Source of the DNA: Devosia marina
Lineage (GTDB): Bacteria; Pseudomonadota; Alphaproteobacteria; Rhizobiales; Devosiaceae
NCBI RefSeq assembly: GCF_009758415.1
Contig: NZ_WQRF01000011.1
Coordinates: 1-64,000 of the forward strand
Length of the DNA stretch: 64,000 nucleotides
Direction: 5' to 3'
The notes under the pieces were generated by a model. That model searched no databases. It was given only the letters and a program-made list of their open reading frames with translations, and was not told where the DNA came from. Each line of letters opens with the position of its first letter. The first letter of the stretch is position 1. Below are positions 1-7,450 of this stretch, in pieces. The position numbers and the translations under genes are program-made.

Positions 1-272
1 TCGACGAACTGGGCTATCTGCCGTTCAGCCCGTCAGGCGGGGCGCTGCTGTTCCATCTGCTCAGCAAGCTCTACGAGCAGACCAGCGTCGTCATCACCAC
101 CAACCTCAGCTTCAGCGAATGGGCCGGCGTGTTCGGGGACGCCAAGATGACCACGGCGCTGCTCGATCGGCTCACCCATCACTGCCATATCCTGGAGACT
201 GGCAACGACAGCTTCCGCTTCAGAGCGAGCGCTGCAGCACCCAAAACACGGAAGGAAAAACCCGCCACTTGA
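1..272 (+). CDS. istB: IS21-family helper ATPase IstB, 3' part (cut by window edge)
   Basis: IstB is the AAA+ helper that works with the IstA transposase of IS21-family elements. The visible 89 residues begin at DELGYLPF, which in IstB proteins is the Walker B strand, and continue through [13 protein letters not shown], the sensor region, and [15 protein letters not shown], the arginine-finger and C-terminal part. The frame starts at base 3 and ends at TGA 270-272. The N-terminus with the Walker A motif and istA would lie upstream of the window. The IS terminal repeats follow directly, so this is the right end of the element. Family identity is recognised from motifs; whether the element is intact cannot be seen. 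Confidence 0.92.
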   Translation, partial: DELGYLPFSPSGGALLFHLLSKLYEQTSVVITTNLSFSEWAGVFGDAKMTTALLDRLTHHCHILETGNDSFRFRASAAAPKTRKEKPAT

Positions 273-304
273 CCGTTCCCGCGTCGCGGGAAACTATCGT
301 CCAA

Positions 305-356
305 CCGGGTCAGTTCTCGATGACAATCCCGGGTCAGTTCCTGGCGACAATCAACA
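305..356 (+). mobile_element. IS21-type right end with two tandem terminal repeats
   Basis: Two near-identical 23-bp copies, CCGGGTCAGTTCTCGATGAC-type at 305-327 and 329-351, lie 24 bp apart just after istB. IS21-family elements carry multiple repeats of this kind at their ends as transposase binding sites and end in TG...CA. The CA at 355-356 is the likely terminus. The left end is outside the window, so target duplication cannot be checked. Confidence 0.75.
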
Positions 357-453
357 CGATTTTACCCTGCCGGGCCGGATCGAAGCCCCTGATAGGGGGA
401 GGGGTGACATTGAACACGTTGAGGTCTTTGGTAGGTGCGTGGTGTCGAGAAAT

Positions 454-602
454 CACCCCCACCTAGCTTTGCTACGGCCCTTCGGGCCGAGCGACGCTAC
501 CTCCCCCATCGAGGGGGAGGAGAAGGGACGGCGTGGGTTCGATATTGAGGAGCACCCCGATGCGCTCCTCCCCCTTCTTCAGGGGGAGGCTGGGTGGGGG
601 TG
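454..602. repeat. Composite palindromic intergenic element
   Basis: An outer inverted repeat of about 14 bp (454-467 against 589-602, one mismatch) encloses two further hairpins, CTCCCCCATCGAGGGGGAG and CTCCCCCTTCTTCAGGGGGAG. This is the build of a non-autonomous palindromic repeat (REP or MITE-like). No convincing gene lies between the IS end and the lepA terminator. Confidence 0.6.
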
Positions 603-672
603 TCATTGTGCCCGTTTAGGGCCCGGGCCCTGCGTGCTACCATTCGGCTGTAGGTCACGGGCCGCTGGAAGG

Positions 673-731
673 CCCCCCTCACCCGTCTCGGCCTACGGCC
701 GATCCACCCTCTCCCCGAGGGGGCGAGGAAT
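673..731. repeat. Short palindromic intergenic repeat beside lepA
   Basis: It contains a small hairpin, TCGGCC-TAC-GGCCGA (688-702), followed by the C-rich/G-rich pair CTCTCCCCGAGGGGGCGAG. It resembles other C-rich palindromes between genes in this window. No coding signal was seen. Confidence 0.45.
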
Positions 732-751
732 AAGAGCCGCGCTTGCGCGGC
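728..751 (-). terminator. Probable terminator of lepA
   Basis: Read on the minus strand, GCCGCGC-AA-GCGCGGC (736-751) directly follows the lepA stop and is followed by TCTTATTCC. The stem is strong and perfect, but the U tract is short, so termination efficiency is uncertain. Confidence 0.55.
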
Positions 752-2557
752 TTAGTCGTCGCCCATCTTCAGCGCTTTGATAAACGCCTCTTGCGGAATC
801 TCCACTGACCCGAACTGCCGCATCCGCTTCTTACCGGCTTTTTGCTTTTCCAAGAGCTTGCGTTTGCGCGTGGCGTCGCCGCCGTAGCACTTCGCGGTAA
901 CATCCTTGCGCATGGCGCGGACGGTTTCGCGGGCGATGATCTTGCCGCCGATGGCGGCCTGGATCGGGATGACGAAGAGATGCGGCGGGATCAGCTCCTT
1001 GAGCTTTTCGCACATGACGCGGCCACGTGACTCAGCGACAGTGCGGTGCACCAGCATGGAGAGCGCATCGACCGGCTCGGCATTGACCAGGATCGAGAGT
1101 TTGACCAGGTCGCCGGCGCGGTGTTCGGCCAGTTGATAGTCAAAGCTGGCATAGCCTTTTGAGATCGACTTCAGGCGATCGTAGAAATCGAACACCACCT
1201 CGTTAAGCGGCAGTTCATACTCGACCATGGCGCGCTGGCCGACATAGCTCAGATTGGTCTGGATGCCGCGGCGGTCCTGGCAGAGCTTGAGGATGGCGCC
1301 GAGATATTCGTCGGGGGTGAGAATGGTCGCCTTGATCCAGGGTTCGCGGATTTCGGCGATCTTCATCACATCGGGCAGATCGGCGGGATTGTGCAGATAT
1401 TGCGTCTCGCCATTGGTCATTTCGACCTCGTAGACCACCGAGGGGGCGGTGGCGATGAGATCAAGATCGAACTCGCGGGAGAGGCGCTCCTGGATGATTT
1501 CGAGGTGCAAGAGGCCCAAAAAGCCGCAGCGGAAGCCGAAGCCGAGGGCGGCGCTGGTTTCCATCTCGAAGGAGAAGCTGGCGTCGTTCAAACGCAGCTT
1601 GCCCATGGCGGCGCGCAGCTCGTCAAAATCGGAGGCATCGACCGGGAAGAGGCCGCAGAACACCACGGGCTGGGCCGGGCGGAAGCCGGGCAGTGCCTTG
1701 TCGGTGGGCTTTTTGTCCTCGGTGATGGTGTCGCCGACATTGGTATCGGCCACTTCCTTGATCGAGGCGGTGAAAACGCCCAATTCGCCCGGGGTCAGCT
1801 CCTTGACCTCGACCAGCTTGGGGGTGGTGACGGCGACGCGGTCCAGCTCGTAAACGGCGCCGGAGGCCATCATGCGGATCTTCTGGCCCTTCTTCATCAC
1901 CCCGTCGATGATGCGGACCAAAACGACCACGCCGAGATAGGTGTCGTACCAGCTATCGACCAGCAGGGCCTTCAATGGCGCGTTGAGCTCGCCCTTGGGG
2001 GCGGGGAGGCGCTTGACGATGGCTTCGAGCACGCTTTCCATGCCCAGGCCCGTCTTGGCCGAAATTTCCAGCGCCTCGGAAGCGTCGATGCCGATGACGT
2101 CCTCGATCTGGGTCTTGACGCGCTCGACATCGGCAGCGGGCAGATCGACCTTGTTCAGGACCGGGACGATTTCGTGATTGGCGTCGATGGCGTGATAGAC
2201 ATTGGCCAGGGTCTGCGCCTCGACGCCCTGGCTGGCATCGACCACGAGCAGGGAGCCTTCGACGGCGGCCATCGACCGGGAGACTTCATAGGCGAAGTCG
2301 ACATGGCCGGGGGTGTCGATGAGGTTGAGGATATAATCCTCGCCATCTTCGGCCTTGTATTTGAGGCGCACCGTCTGCGCCTTGATGGTGATGCCGCGCT
2401 CGCGCTCGATATCCATCGAATCGAGCACCTGGGCCTTCATCTCGCGCAGGTCGAGCCCGCCCGTCATCTGGATCAGACGATCGGCCAGGGTGGATTTGCC
2501 ATGGTCGATATGGGCGACGATGGAGAAATTGCGGATATTCTTGAGCGGCGTGGTCAT
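752..2557 (-). CDS. lepA: Elongation factor 4 (LepA), ribosome back-translocase GTPase
   Basis: EF4 is a ribosome-associated GTPase that can back-translocate stalled ribosomes. The 601 residues match the usual length of about 600. The N-terminus has the G1 region HIDHGKST (residues 17-24), then RGITIKAQ (switch I), DTPGHVDF (G3) and NKVD (G4). The C-terminal region has the LepA-specific domain, including [20 protein letters not shown]. The ATG start leads into the conserved [15 protein letters not shown] segment. It is followed by a hairpin terminator. A 45-codon gene lies upstream on the same strand. Confidence 0.99.
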   Translation of the reverse strand: MTTPLKNIRNFSIVAHIDHGKSTLADRLIQMTGGLDLREMKAQVLDSMDIERERGITIKAQTVRLKYKAEDGEDYILNLIDTPGHVDFAYEVSRSMAAVEGSLLVVDASQGVEAQTLANVYHAIDANHEIVPVLNKVDLPAADVERVKTQIEDVIGIDASEALEISAKTGLGMESVLEAIVKRLPAPKGELNAPLKALLVDSWYDTYLGVVVLVRIIDGVMKKGQKIRMMASGAVYELDRVAVTTPKLVEVKELTPGELGVFTASIKEVADTNVGDTITEDKKPTDKALPGFRPAQPVVFCGLFPVDASDFDELRAAMGKLRLNDASFSFEMETSAALGFGFRCGFLGLLHLEIIQERLSREFDLDLIATAPSVVYEVEMTNGETQYLHNPADLPDVMKIAEIREPWIKATILTPDEYLGAILKLCQDRRGIQTNLSYVGQRAMVEYELPLNEVVFDFYDRLKSISKGYASFDYQLAEHRAGDLVKLSILVNAEPVDALSMLVHRTVAESRGRVMCEKLKELIPPHLFVIPIQAAIGGKIIARETVRAMRKDVTAKCYGGDATRKRKLLEKQKAGKKRMRQFGSVEIPQEAFIKALKMGDD

Positions 2558-2651
2558 GGCGCGCTGATAGCAGAAGCGCGGTGGCCAAGAAAGATGGTTT
2601 AGCGGGGGTTAAGCACGGCTTTTGTGCAGGGGGTGGCTGGCCTGCCGGTGA

Positions 2652-2789
2652 TCAGCACGGGTCGCAGCGCGGATGGTGGGGCGGCAGATCGGCCCAGTCC
2701 TGCACGGACAGGCAATCGGGATGAGGTGTGCGTGGGCGTGACGGCATGGCCTTGCCGAACCACGCCAGAAGGCGGGTCAGGAACGACAT
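2652..2789 (-). CDS. Small conserved protein with a DWADLPPHHP motif
   Basis: A 45-residue frame reads MSFLTRLLAWFGKAM... and ends ...QDWADLPPHHPRCDPC before TGA at 2652. GGAGA lies a few bases upstream of the ATG, giving a plausible ribosome binding site. Short proteins with an amphipathic N-terminus and a DWADLP(P/V)HHP motif recur in Hyphomicrobiales as proteins of unknown function; that is from memory and was not checked. The two Cys and two His near the C-terminus could bind metal, but this is speculation. It lies upstream of lepA on the same strand. Confidence 0.6.
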   Translation of the reverse strand: MSFLTRLLAWFGKAMPSRPRTPHPDCLSVQDWADLPPHHPRCDPC

Positions 2790-2878
2790 TTTCTGTCTCC
2801 GGAAATGCTATTTGGGTTGATATGGCCTCATAATGCGCCGGCAGAGAGGCGGCGACAATGGACAAGGCCTGCACACCG

Positions 2879-2895
2879 ATATAGAAAATCTATAT
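2879..2895. promoter_or_regulatory. AT-rich inverted repeat over the LysR gene start
   Basis: ATATAG-AAAAT-CTATAT is a perfect inverted repeat covering the first bases of the ATG at 2894. No Shine-Dalgarno sequence is visible before this start. It has the T-N11-A form of LysR sites and could be an autoregulatory operator. Confidence 0.35.
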
Positions 2896-3835
2896 GGCAA
2901 ATCCCTTCCCCATACCGCTCAATGCGCTGCGCGCCATCGAAATTGTCGCCCGTCGCGGAGCGCTGGCGCCGGCGGCCGAGGAGCTGGGCGTGACCATTGG
3001 CGCCGTCAGCCAGCATTTGCGCCGGGCCGAGGACCGGTTGGGCATGGAATTGTTCGCGCGCACGCCGCAGGGCATCAAGCCGCTGCCGGCGCTGGTGCAG
3101 GTGCTGCCGCAACTGACCGGCGGCTTCACCCAGTTGCAGGATGGTCTGGCGAGCCTGACCGGTGCGCATGAGGGCGTGCTCAACGTGACGGTGGGAAGTG
3201 TGTTTGCCTCGCGCTGGCTGATCTGGCGGGTCAACAAATTCTCCGCGCTCTATCCGGGCCTGGAAGTGCGGCTGACGGTGACCGGGGCGATGCTGGATCT
3301 GAGCCGGCCCGATATTGATTGCGGCGTGCGCTATGGCGACGGGACCTGGCCGGGCGTCGATGTAAGCCTGATCGGCGGACAGGACTATCAGCCGGTCTGC
3401 TCGCCGCTGATCCGCGACCGGGTGAAAAGCCCGGCTGATCTGGCCCATGTGCCGGTCATTGCCGACCAGACCAGCATGCTCGACTGGCCGGCCTGGCTGA
3501 CAAAGGCAGGGCTGGACCCGGCCCTGCCGCTCAATGGCCCGGTCTATTCGGATGCCTCGCTGGCCTTTGATGCCGCCATTTCCGGGCAGGGCATATTGCT
3601 GGCCGCCGACATGATGACCGCCGATGCGGTGAGCGACGGGCGGCTGATCCGCCCCTTCGATCTGCCGGTGAGGGGCAAGCGCGGCTATTTCCTGGCGACC
3701 GCCAAGGGAAGGCGGGAACCCAAGAAGCTGGGCTTTTTTCGTGACTGGCTGGCCGCGGAAGTGCCCGCAAGCGTGTTGGGCTATGTGCACCAGAATGTGC
3801 CGAACACGGCGACACTAGCGCCATTCTCCAAATAA
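2894..3835 (+). CDS. LysR-family transcriptional regulator, GcvA-like
   Basis: A 313-residue LysR-type regulator. The N-terminal winged helix-turn-helix covers about residues 5-62 (LNALRAIEIVARRGALAPAA..., then the recognition helix around GAVSQHLRRAE). The rest is the LysR substrate-binding fold. The opening FPIPLNALRAIE resembles GcvA-like regulators, which act on amino-acid metabolism genes. The next gene on the same strand, 128 bp away, is a DadA-like FAD oxidoreductase and is a plausible target. The ligand is not known. The start is conserved in alignment but lacks a visible ribosome binding site and overlaps an AT palindrome. Confidence 0.88.
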   Translation: MANPFPIPLNALRAIEIVARRGALAPAAEELGVTIGAVSQHLRRAEDRLGMELFARTPQGIKPLPALVQVLPQLTGGFTQLQDGLASLTGAHEGVLNVTVGSVFASRWLIWRVNKFSALYPGLEVRLTVTGAMLDLSRPDIDCGVRYGDGTWPGVDVSLIGGQDYQPVCSPLIRDRVKSPADLAHVPVIADQTSMLDWPAWLTKAGLDPALPLNGPVYSDASLAFDAAISGQGILLAADMMTADAVSDGRLIRPFDLPVRGKRGYFLATAKGRREPKKLGFFRDWLAAEVPASVLGYVHQNVPNTATLAPFSK

Positions 3836-3837
3836 AT

Positions 3838-3917
3838 TTGCGCAGATTAAACGCTATTTCGGATTATCTTGCGCAGAATTGCAGTGCGCCGGCCGATATG
3901 GACGCTTTGTTGCGCAG
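3838..3917. promoter_or_regulatory. Three phased TTGCGCAG direct repeats before the DadA-like gene
   Basis: TTGCGCAGA occurs at 3838-3846 and 3869-3877, and TTGCGCAG at 3910-3917. Repeat starts are 31 and 41 bp apart, close to three and four helical turns, so all copies would face the same side of the DNA. They sit in the 128-bp gap upstream of the FAD oxidoreductase. The binding protein is unknown. Confidence 0.45.
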
Positions 3918-3963
3918 GTGTTCTGATAGGCTGATCCGATAGTGACTGGATCGGGGGATCGGC

Positions 3964-5217
3964 ATGGACGACGTACTCATTCTTGGCGCCGGCATTGTCG
4001 GCATTGCCACCGGCATTCACCTGCTGCGGCGCGGGCGCAGCGTGACCCTGGTCGACAAGAGCGAGCCTGGGCACGAGACCAGCTTCGGCAATGCCGGAAT
4101 CATCCAGCGCGAGGGAGTGCGGCCGCATCCGTTTCCGCGCGACCTGCAAACCCTGCTGCAGGTGGGGCTGCATCTTTCGACCGCGGCCCGCTATGAACCA
4201 CTGGCCCTGCCCCGGCTGGCGCCGCCATTGTTGCGCTATTGGTGGGAGTCCTCGCCCGAGCACTATCGCAAGGTGGTGCAAAGCTATGCGCCGCTGATCG
4301 GCCGCTCGATCATCACTCATGCCGATCTGATCGCGGCCTGTGGTCCGGAGGCCGAGAGCCTGATATCGCGCTATGGCTGGCATTTGGCCTTCCGCAGCCC
4401 GGAAAAGCTGGAAAAGGAAGCCCGCAAAGCGCAGGGCGACCATGACCAGTTCGGGATCGGTTTTGAGGTTCTGGACTGGCCGGCGCTGCAAAAGGCCGAA
4501 CCCAGCCTGACCGGCGGCCTGGCCGGCGCCATTCACTGGACCGATCCCTGGACGGTGCGCGATCCCGGCGCGCTGGTGACGGCCTATTTCAACCTGTTCG
4601 AGACGCTGGGGGGCACGTTTGTCCGCGGTGCAGCAACGGGGCTGAACCAAATTGCTGAAGGCTGGCAGGCCGAGATTGCGGGCCGACAGCTATCTGCCAA
4701 GCAGGCGGTGATTGCCCTTGGCCCCTGGGCGCCCGATGTGCTGGACAGGCTGGGCTATCGGCTGCCGCTGTTCGTCAAGCGCGGCTATCACATGCATTAC
4801 GGTAGCGCCGAAGGCGCAGCGCTCAACCATCTGCTGCTCGATCCGGAAGTCGGCTATGCCATGGCGCCGATGGCCAAGGGCATCCGCATCACCACCGGGG
4901 CCGAATTTGCCGAGCGAGACGCCGCGCCTACCCCGATCCAGCTTGGCAAGGCAGAAGCGGCGGCGCGGGAATTGTACCCGCTGGGCGAGCGGCTCGACCC
5001 GCAGCCCTGGAAGGGCGCCCGCCCCTGCACCCCGGACATGATGCCGATCATCTCCAGGGCCCCAAAACATCAGAACCTGTTCGTGGGGATTGGCCACGCC
5101 CATCACGGCTTCACGCTGGGACCGGCGACCGGCGAATTGCTGGCGCAGGCGATGACCGGGGAAGAGACCGCGATCGACATTCATCCCTTCCGGATGGCGC
5201 GGTTCATGGGGGGCTGA
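3964..5217 (+). CDS. FAD-dependent oxidoreductase, D-amino-acid dehydrogenase (DadA) type
   Basis: A DAO-fold flavoprotein of 417 residues, the length of DadA-like enzymes. The dinucleotide-binding motif is LGAGIVGIATG near residues 6-16, followed by the acidic strand end TLVDK. The DadA-type segment ETSFGNAGIIQ is at about residues 39-49. The C-terminus has the FAD-contacting GHAHHGFTLGPATGEL. Such enzymes oxidise D-amino acids or related imines to keto acids, passing electrons to the membrane. The substrate cannot be deduced. An upstream LysR gene and phased TTGCGCAG repeats suggest regulated expression. Confidence 0.85.
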   Translation: MDDVLILGAGIVGIATGIHLLRRGRSVTLVDKSEPGHETSFGNAGIIQREGVRPHPFPRDLQTLLQVGLHLSTAARYEPLALPRLAPPLLRYWWESSPEHYRKVVQSYAPLIGRSIITHADLIAACGPEAESLISRYGWHLAFRSPEKLEKEARKAQGDHDQFGIGFEVLDWPALQKAEPSLTGGLAGAIHWTDPWTVRDPGALVTAYFNLFETLGGTFVRGAATGLNQIAEGWQAEIAGRQLSAKQAVIALGPWAPDVLDRLGYRLPLFVKRGYHMHYGSAEGAALNHLLLDPEVGYAMAPMAKGIRITTGAEFAERDAAPTPIQLGKAEAAARELYPLGERLDPQPWKGARPCTPDMMPIISRAPKHQNLFVGIGHAHHGFTLGPATGELLAQAMTGEETAIDIHPFRMARFMGG

Positions 5218-5274
5218 TCCGCCTGAGCCTTCACGACCGGGCAGACCGGCGCGATGCCGATCTGCCCGCGTGGT

Positions 5275-5865
5275 TCAGCCTTCGAGCAGGCGTCGCAGTT
5301 TGGCGAGCGCGGTGTCGCTGTTTTCGCGATAGGCGATGGTGCCCTCGAACTCGCCCTCGGCATTGACCAGGAACACCGAGGCGGTGTGATCCATAGTGTA
5401 GTCGCCGCCTTCGAGCGGCACTTTCGCATAATAGACGCCCCAGGATTTGGCCGCCTTGGCGATTTCGTCCGGGGAGCCGGTGACGCCGGTGACATGGCCG
5501 GTCCAGCTCACATAGTCGCCAATGATCTCTGCGGTATCCCGCTCGGGATCGACCGAAACGAAAAAGGCGTTGAGATCGTCTGCCTTGTCGCCCAATGCCT
5601 CATACCAGACGGTCATTTCGGCCAGTGAGGTCGGGCAGACGTCGGGACAATGGGTGAAGCCGAAAAACAGCATGGATGGACTGCCCTTGAGGCTGTCGCG
5701 ATTGAACGCCTCGCCGGTCGCGGTCACCAGCTCATAGTCGCCCTGCCCCAGGGCAACTGCCTGGGCCGGACGCGTCATGGTGGTGTAAACATAGAGCCCG
5801 GTGGCCCCCAGGGCAGCGACGGCCACCAGCGTCCAGAGCACGGTGCGGATATGGGACAGGGCCAT
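5275..5865 (-). CDS. SCO1/SenC family copper protein
   Basis: SCO proteins are membrane-anchored thioredoxin-fold copper chaperones for cytochrome oxidase CuA assembly. The 196 residues have one N-terminal membrane anchor (about 8-28). The metal motif CPDVC holds Cys73 and Cys77, and the third ligand is His160 in MDHT. The VDPERD segment is also typical. It is the last gene of a minus-strand copper operon, only 3 bp after the YcnI-PCu(A)C fusion gene, which supports a job in copper delivery to an oxidase. Confidence 0.95.
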   Translation of the reverse strand: MALSHIRTVLWTLVAVAALGATGLYVYTTMTRPAQAVALGQGDYELVTATGEAFNRDSLKGSPSMLFFGFTHCPDVCPTSLAEMTVWYEALGDKADDLNAFFVSVDPERDTAEIIGDYVSWTGHVTGVTGSPDEIAKAAKSWGVYYAKVPLEGGDYTMDHTASVFLVNAEGEFEGTIAYRENSDTALAKLRRLLEG

Positions 5866-5868
5866 GGG

Positions 5869-6837
5869 TCAGTGCCCCATATGGGCAGAATGGTCTTCTG
5901 CCGGGGCGTCGGCGGCGGAGCCGGCTGCGATCAGGTCCAGCGTGATGGTGCCGGCTCTTTCAAAGGTCAGCGTGACCGGCACGGCATCGCCCTCGGCGAT
6001 CGGGCCGGTGAGCCCCATGAACATCATGTGATAACCACCGGGTTCGAGCACCACGGTCTCACCAGCAGGAATGAGCAGACCGTCGCGAAGCTGACGCATC
6101 TTCATCACATCGCCGTCCATGGCCATTTCATGAATCTGCCCTTCCCTGGCCATCGGGGTTTCCACCGCGATCAAAATATCGTCCTGGGCGCCGGTATTGA
6201 TCAGGGTCAGAAAGCCGCCGGCGACCGGGGCATTGGGCAGGGTGGCGCGGGTAAAGGCGCCCGAAATGGTCAGATCGCCAATGCTCGTTTCGGCAGGTGG
6301 GGCCATGGTCCCATGATGGCCGTGTTCGTCCATGCCGCCAGCGGCCAGGGTGAGGCTGGGCGCGGGCATATCGCCGCTTCCGCTCACATCAGTCCAGGCC
6401 TCCTCGCCATTGGCGCATTCCTGGATCGCCGGGAAGTAGAAGGGGCCTTCTTCGAGCGTATCGGCAAAGATGCCGCGGAAGACGAATTCGTCATAGAACT
6501 CGTTGGGCAGATTACCCTCTGACCAGACGATCTCGGTGACCCCTTCGGACACGTCCTTGCCGTGGTTCACATAGGTGTTTTCATAAGGCCCGGTGACGGT
6601 CTGAAGAGTCCAGCCTGCCTTGGGCATGGGCTTAACATTGTAGAAGCCCTCGGGGATCTGGACGCGGATGGTGTGAGTGGCTTCAGTGCCGCATCCATGG
6701 GGAATGCGGAGCACGGCCTTGTAGCTGGCGCCAAGGGTCGCTTGCTGAACTTCAAGGGTCGAGTGGGCAACAGCCGGGGCGGCCAGGGCGAAAAGGGTGG
6801 CGGCGGCCAGGCTGGCGCGTGCGAAAGAACCGGTCAT
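5869..6837 (-). CDS. YcnI (DUF1775) - PCu(A)C copper chaperone fusion, secreted
   Basis: A 322-residue two-domain periplasmic protein. Residues 1-24 are a signal peptide ending in AVA; cleavage would expose His25, as in YcnI-type copper proteins that use an N-terminal histidine. Residues 25 to about 160 are the DUF1775 domain. A His-rich linker (EHGHHG) leads to a C-terminal PCu(A)C domain (about 185-300) with candidate Cu(I) ligands His236, Met247, His270 and Met272. The tail DHSAHMGH adds more possible ligands. The start at 6837 is chosen because GGAGA lies 7 bases upstream; an in-frame TTG at 6855 is less likely. SCO1 follows after 3 bp, so the two probably act together in CuA loading. Confidence 0.92.
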   Translation of the reverse strand: MTGSFARASLAAATLFALAAPAVAHSTLEVQQATLGASYKAVLRIPHGCGTEATHTIRVQIPEGFYNVKPMPKAGWTLQTVTGPYENTYVNHGKDVSEGVTEIVWSEGNLPNEFYDEFVFRGIFADTLEEGPFYFPAIQECANGEEAWTDVSGSGDMPAPSLTLAAGGMDEHGHHGTMAPPAETSIGDLTISGAFTRATLPNAPVAGGFLTLINTGAQDDILIAVETPMAREGQIHEMAMDGDVMKMRQLRDGLLIPAGETVVLEPGGYHMMFMGLTGPIAEGDAVPVTLTFERAGTITLDLIAAGSAADAPAEDHSAHMGH

Positions 6838-6853
6838 GGGTTCGTCTCCAGTC

Positions 6854-6904
6854 AAAAAAGGTCTGATGCCGGCAGGAATCCTGCCGGGAGGCTAGGAATC
6901 AGAC
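6854..6904 (-). terminator. Nested-hairpin terminator between DUF2946-like gene and copper fusion gene
   Basis: On the minus strand an outer stem GTCTGAT...ATCAGAC encloses an inner perfect stem CCGGCAGG/CCTGCCGG and is followed by CTTTTTT. It begins at the stop codon of the upstream gene. It could terminate that transcript or act as an attenuator before the fusion gene. Confidence 0.6.
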
Positions 6905-7306
6905 CGCGACAGGAGGGGCGCGGGATTGCCCGACATGATCAGGCAGCAGGGATCGGTGTGAGCTGAAGGCCTTGGCGAAGCGGAGGATTTCGGCCCCGGC
7001 CGGAGGCGCAAGGGCCGGCGCCGGCGGGGGCAAGGTGGCGAGCTGGTGCTTGGCAACGCCGGTGGCCGGGCAATTGAGCGCGGCGGCTTCATGCGGGTCG
7101 CCATTGTCATCCTGCGCCAATGGCTGACAGACCGACCAGGAATCCAGGGTCGAAAAACCGATGGCGTTGAGATCGCGCTGCAGGCCCGCGGCCTGATGCA
7201 GCGGCAGCAGCAGCTGGAGCACATAGACCGCCAGCACCGCGACGGCGATGCCGGTTTCGCGGAGCATGATCTGCGCTGTGCTGTGGTTGTTGCTGTTCAC
7301 GTCCAT
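6899..7306 (-). CDS. DUF2946-like small membrane protein of the copper cluster
   Basis: A 135-residue protein with one clear hydrophobic segment (about residues 18-38). It then has two spaced cysteines in a loop (CQPLAQ... and NCPATG), a proline/alanine-rich stretch and a C-terminal ...SRAPPVAV. Short proteins of this shape, often classed as DUF2946, sit beside YcnI, PCu(A)C and SCO genes in alphaproteobacteria. The family assignment here rests on shape, context and the C-terminal RAPP-like ending, so it is tentative. The start at 7306 skips a less plausible upstream extension. A copper-binding or copper-responsive role is inferred only from its neighbours. Confidence 0.6.
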   Translation of the reverse strand: MDVNSNNHSTAQIMLRETGIAVAVLAVYVLQLLLPLHQAAGLQRDLNAIGFSTLDSWSVCQPLAQDDNGDPHEAAALNCPATGVAKHQLATLPPPAPALAPPAGAEILRFAKAFSSHRSLLPDHVGQSRAPPVAV

Positions 7307-7397
7307 CTCGATAGCCCGTGCCTTCGGCCTGCTCAAGATCAATGGCAGGGGAGTGGGCACTGCACTTTGTCGCAGCGCAAATGAAAGTTGCCTCTAG

Positions 7398-7414
7398 TTT
7401 AGAAACATTCTAAA
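7398..7414 (+). promoter_or_regulatory. Perfect ICE motif (Irr binding site) before mbfA
   Basis: TTTAGAA-ACA-TTCTAAA matches the rhizobial iron control element TTTAGAA-N3-TTCTAAA exactly. Irr binds ICE sites under iron limitation and represses iron storage genes such as mbfA. The site lies 37 bp before the chosen start. Confidence 0.85.
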
Positions 7415-7419
7415 AATTT

Positions 7420-7436
7420 CCTGGAATCATTCTAAA
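7420..7436 (+). promoter_or_regulatory. Second, partial ICE motif before mbfA
   Basis: CCTGGAA-TCA-TTCTAAA keeps the right half-site of the ICE and part of the left. Its start is 22 bp from the first copy, about two helical turns, so two Irr dimers could bind side by side on one DNA face. Confidence 0.65.
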
Positions 7437-7450
7437 CTATGGAGGACGCC

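Noticed and set aside
119..466. A 115-codon frame over the IS21 end
   Set aside because: It is out of frame with istB and runs through the terminal repeats.
454..731. C-rich repeats considered as a CRISPR-like array
   Set aside because: The units are palindromic, of uneven length and not separated by spacers of constant size.
1391..2602. A 403-codon open frame antisense to lepA
   Set aside because: It mirrors lepA codons, has a biased composition of His/Gln/Gly and no recognisable domain. GC-rich genes commonly give long antisense frames.
5522..6522. Plus-strand frames opposite the SCO1 and YcnI-PCu(A)C genes
   Set aside because: The minus-strand genes have signal peptides and intact metal motifs; the plus-strand frames have none.
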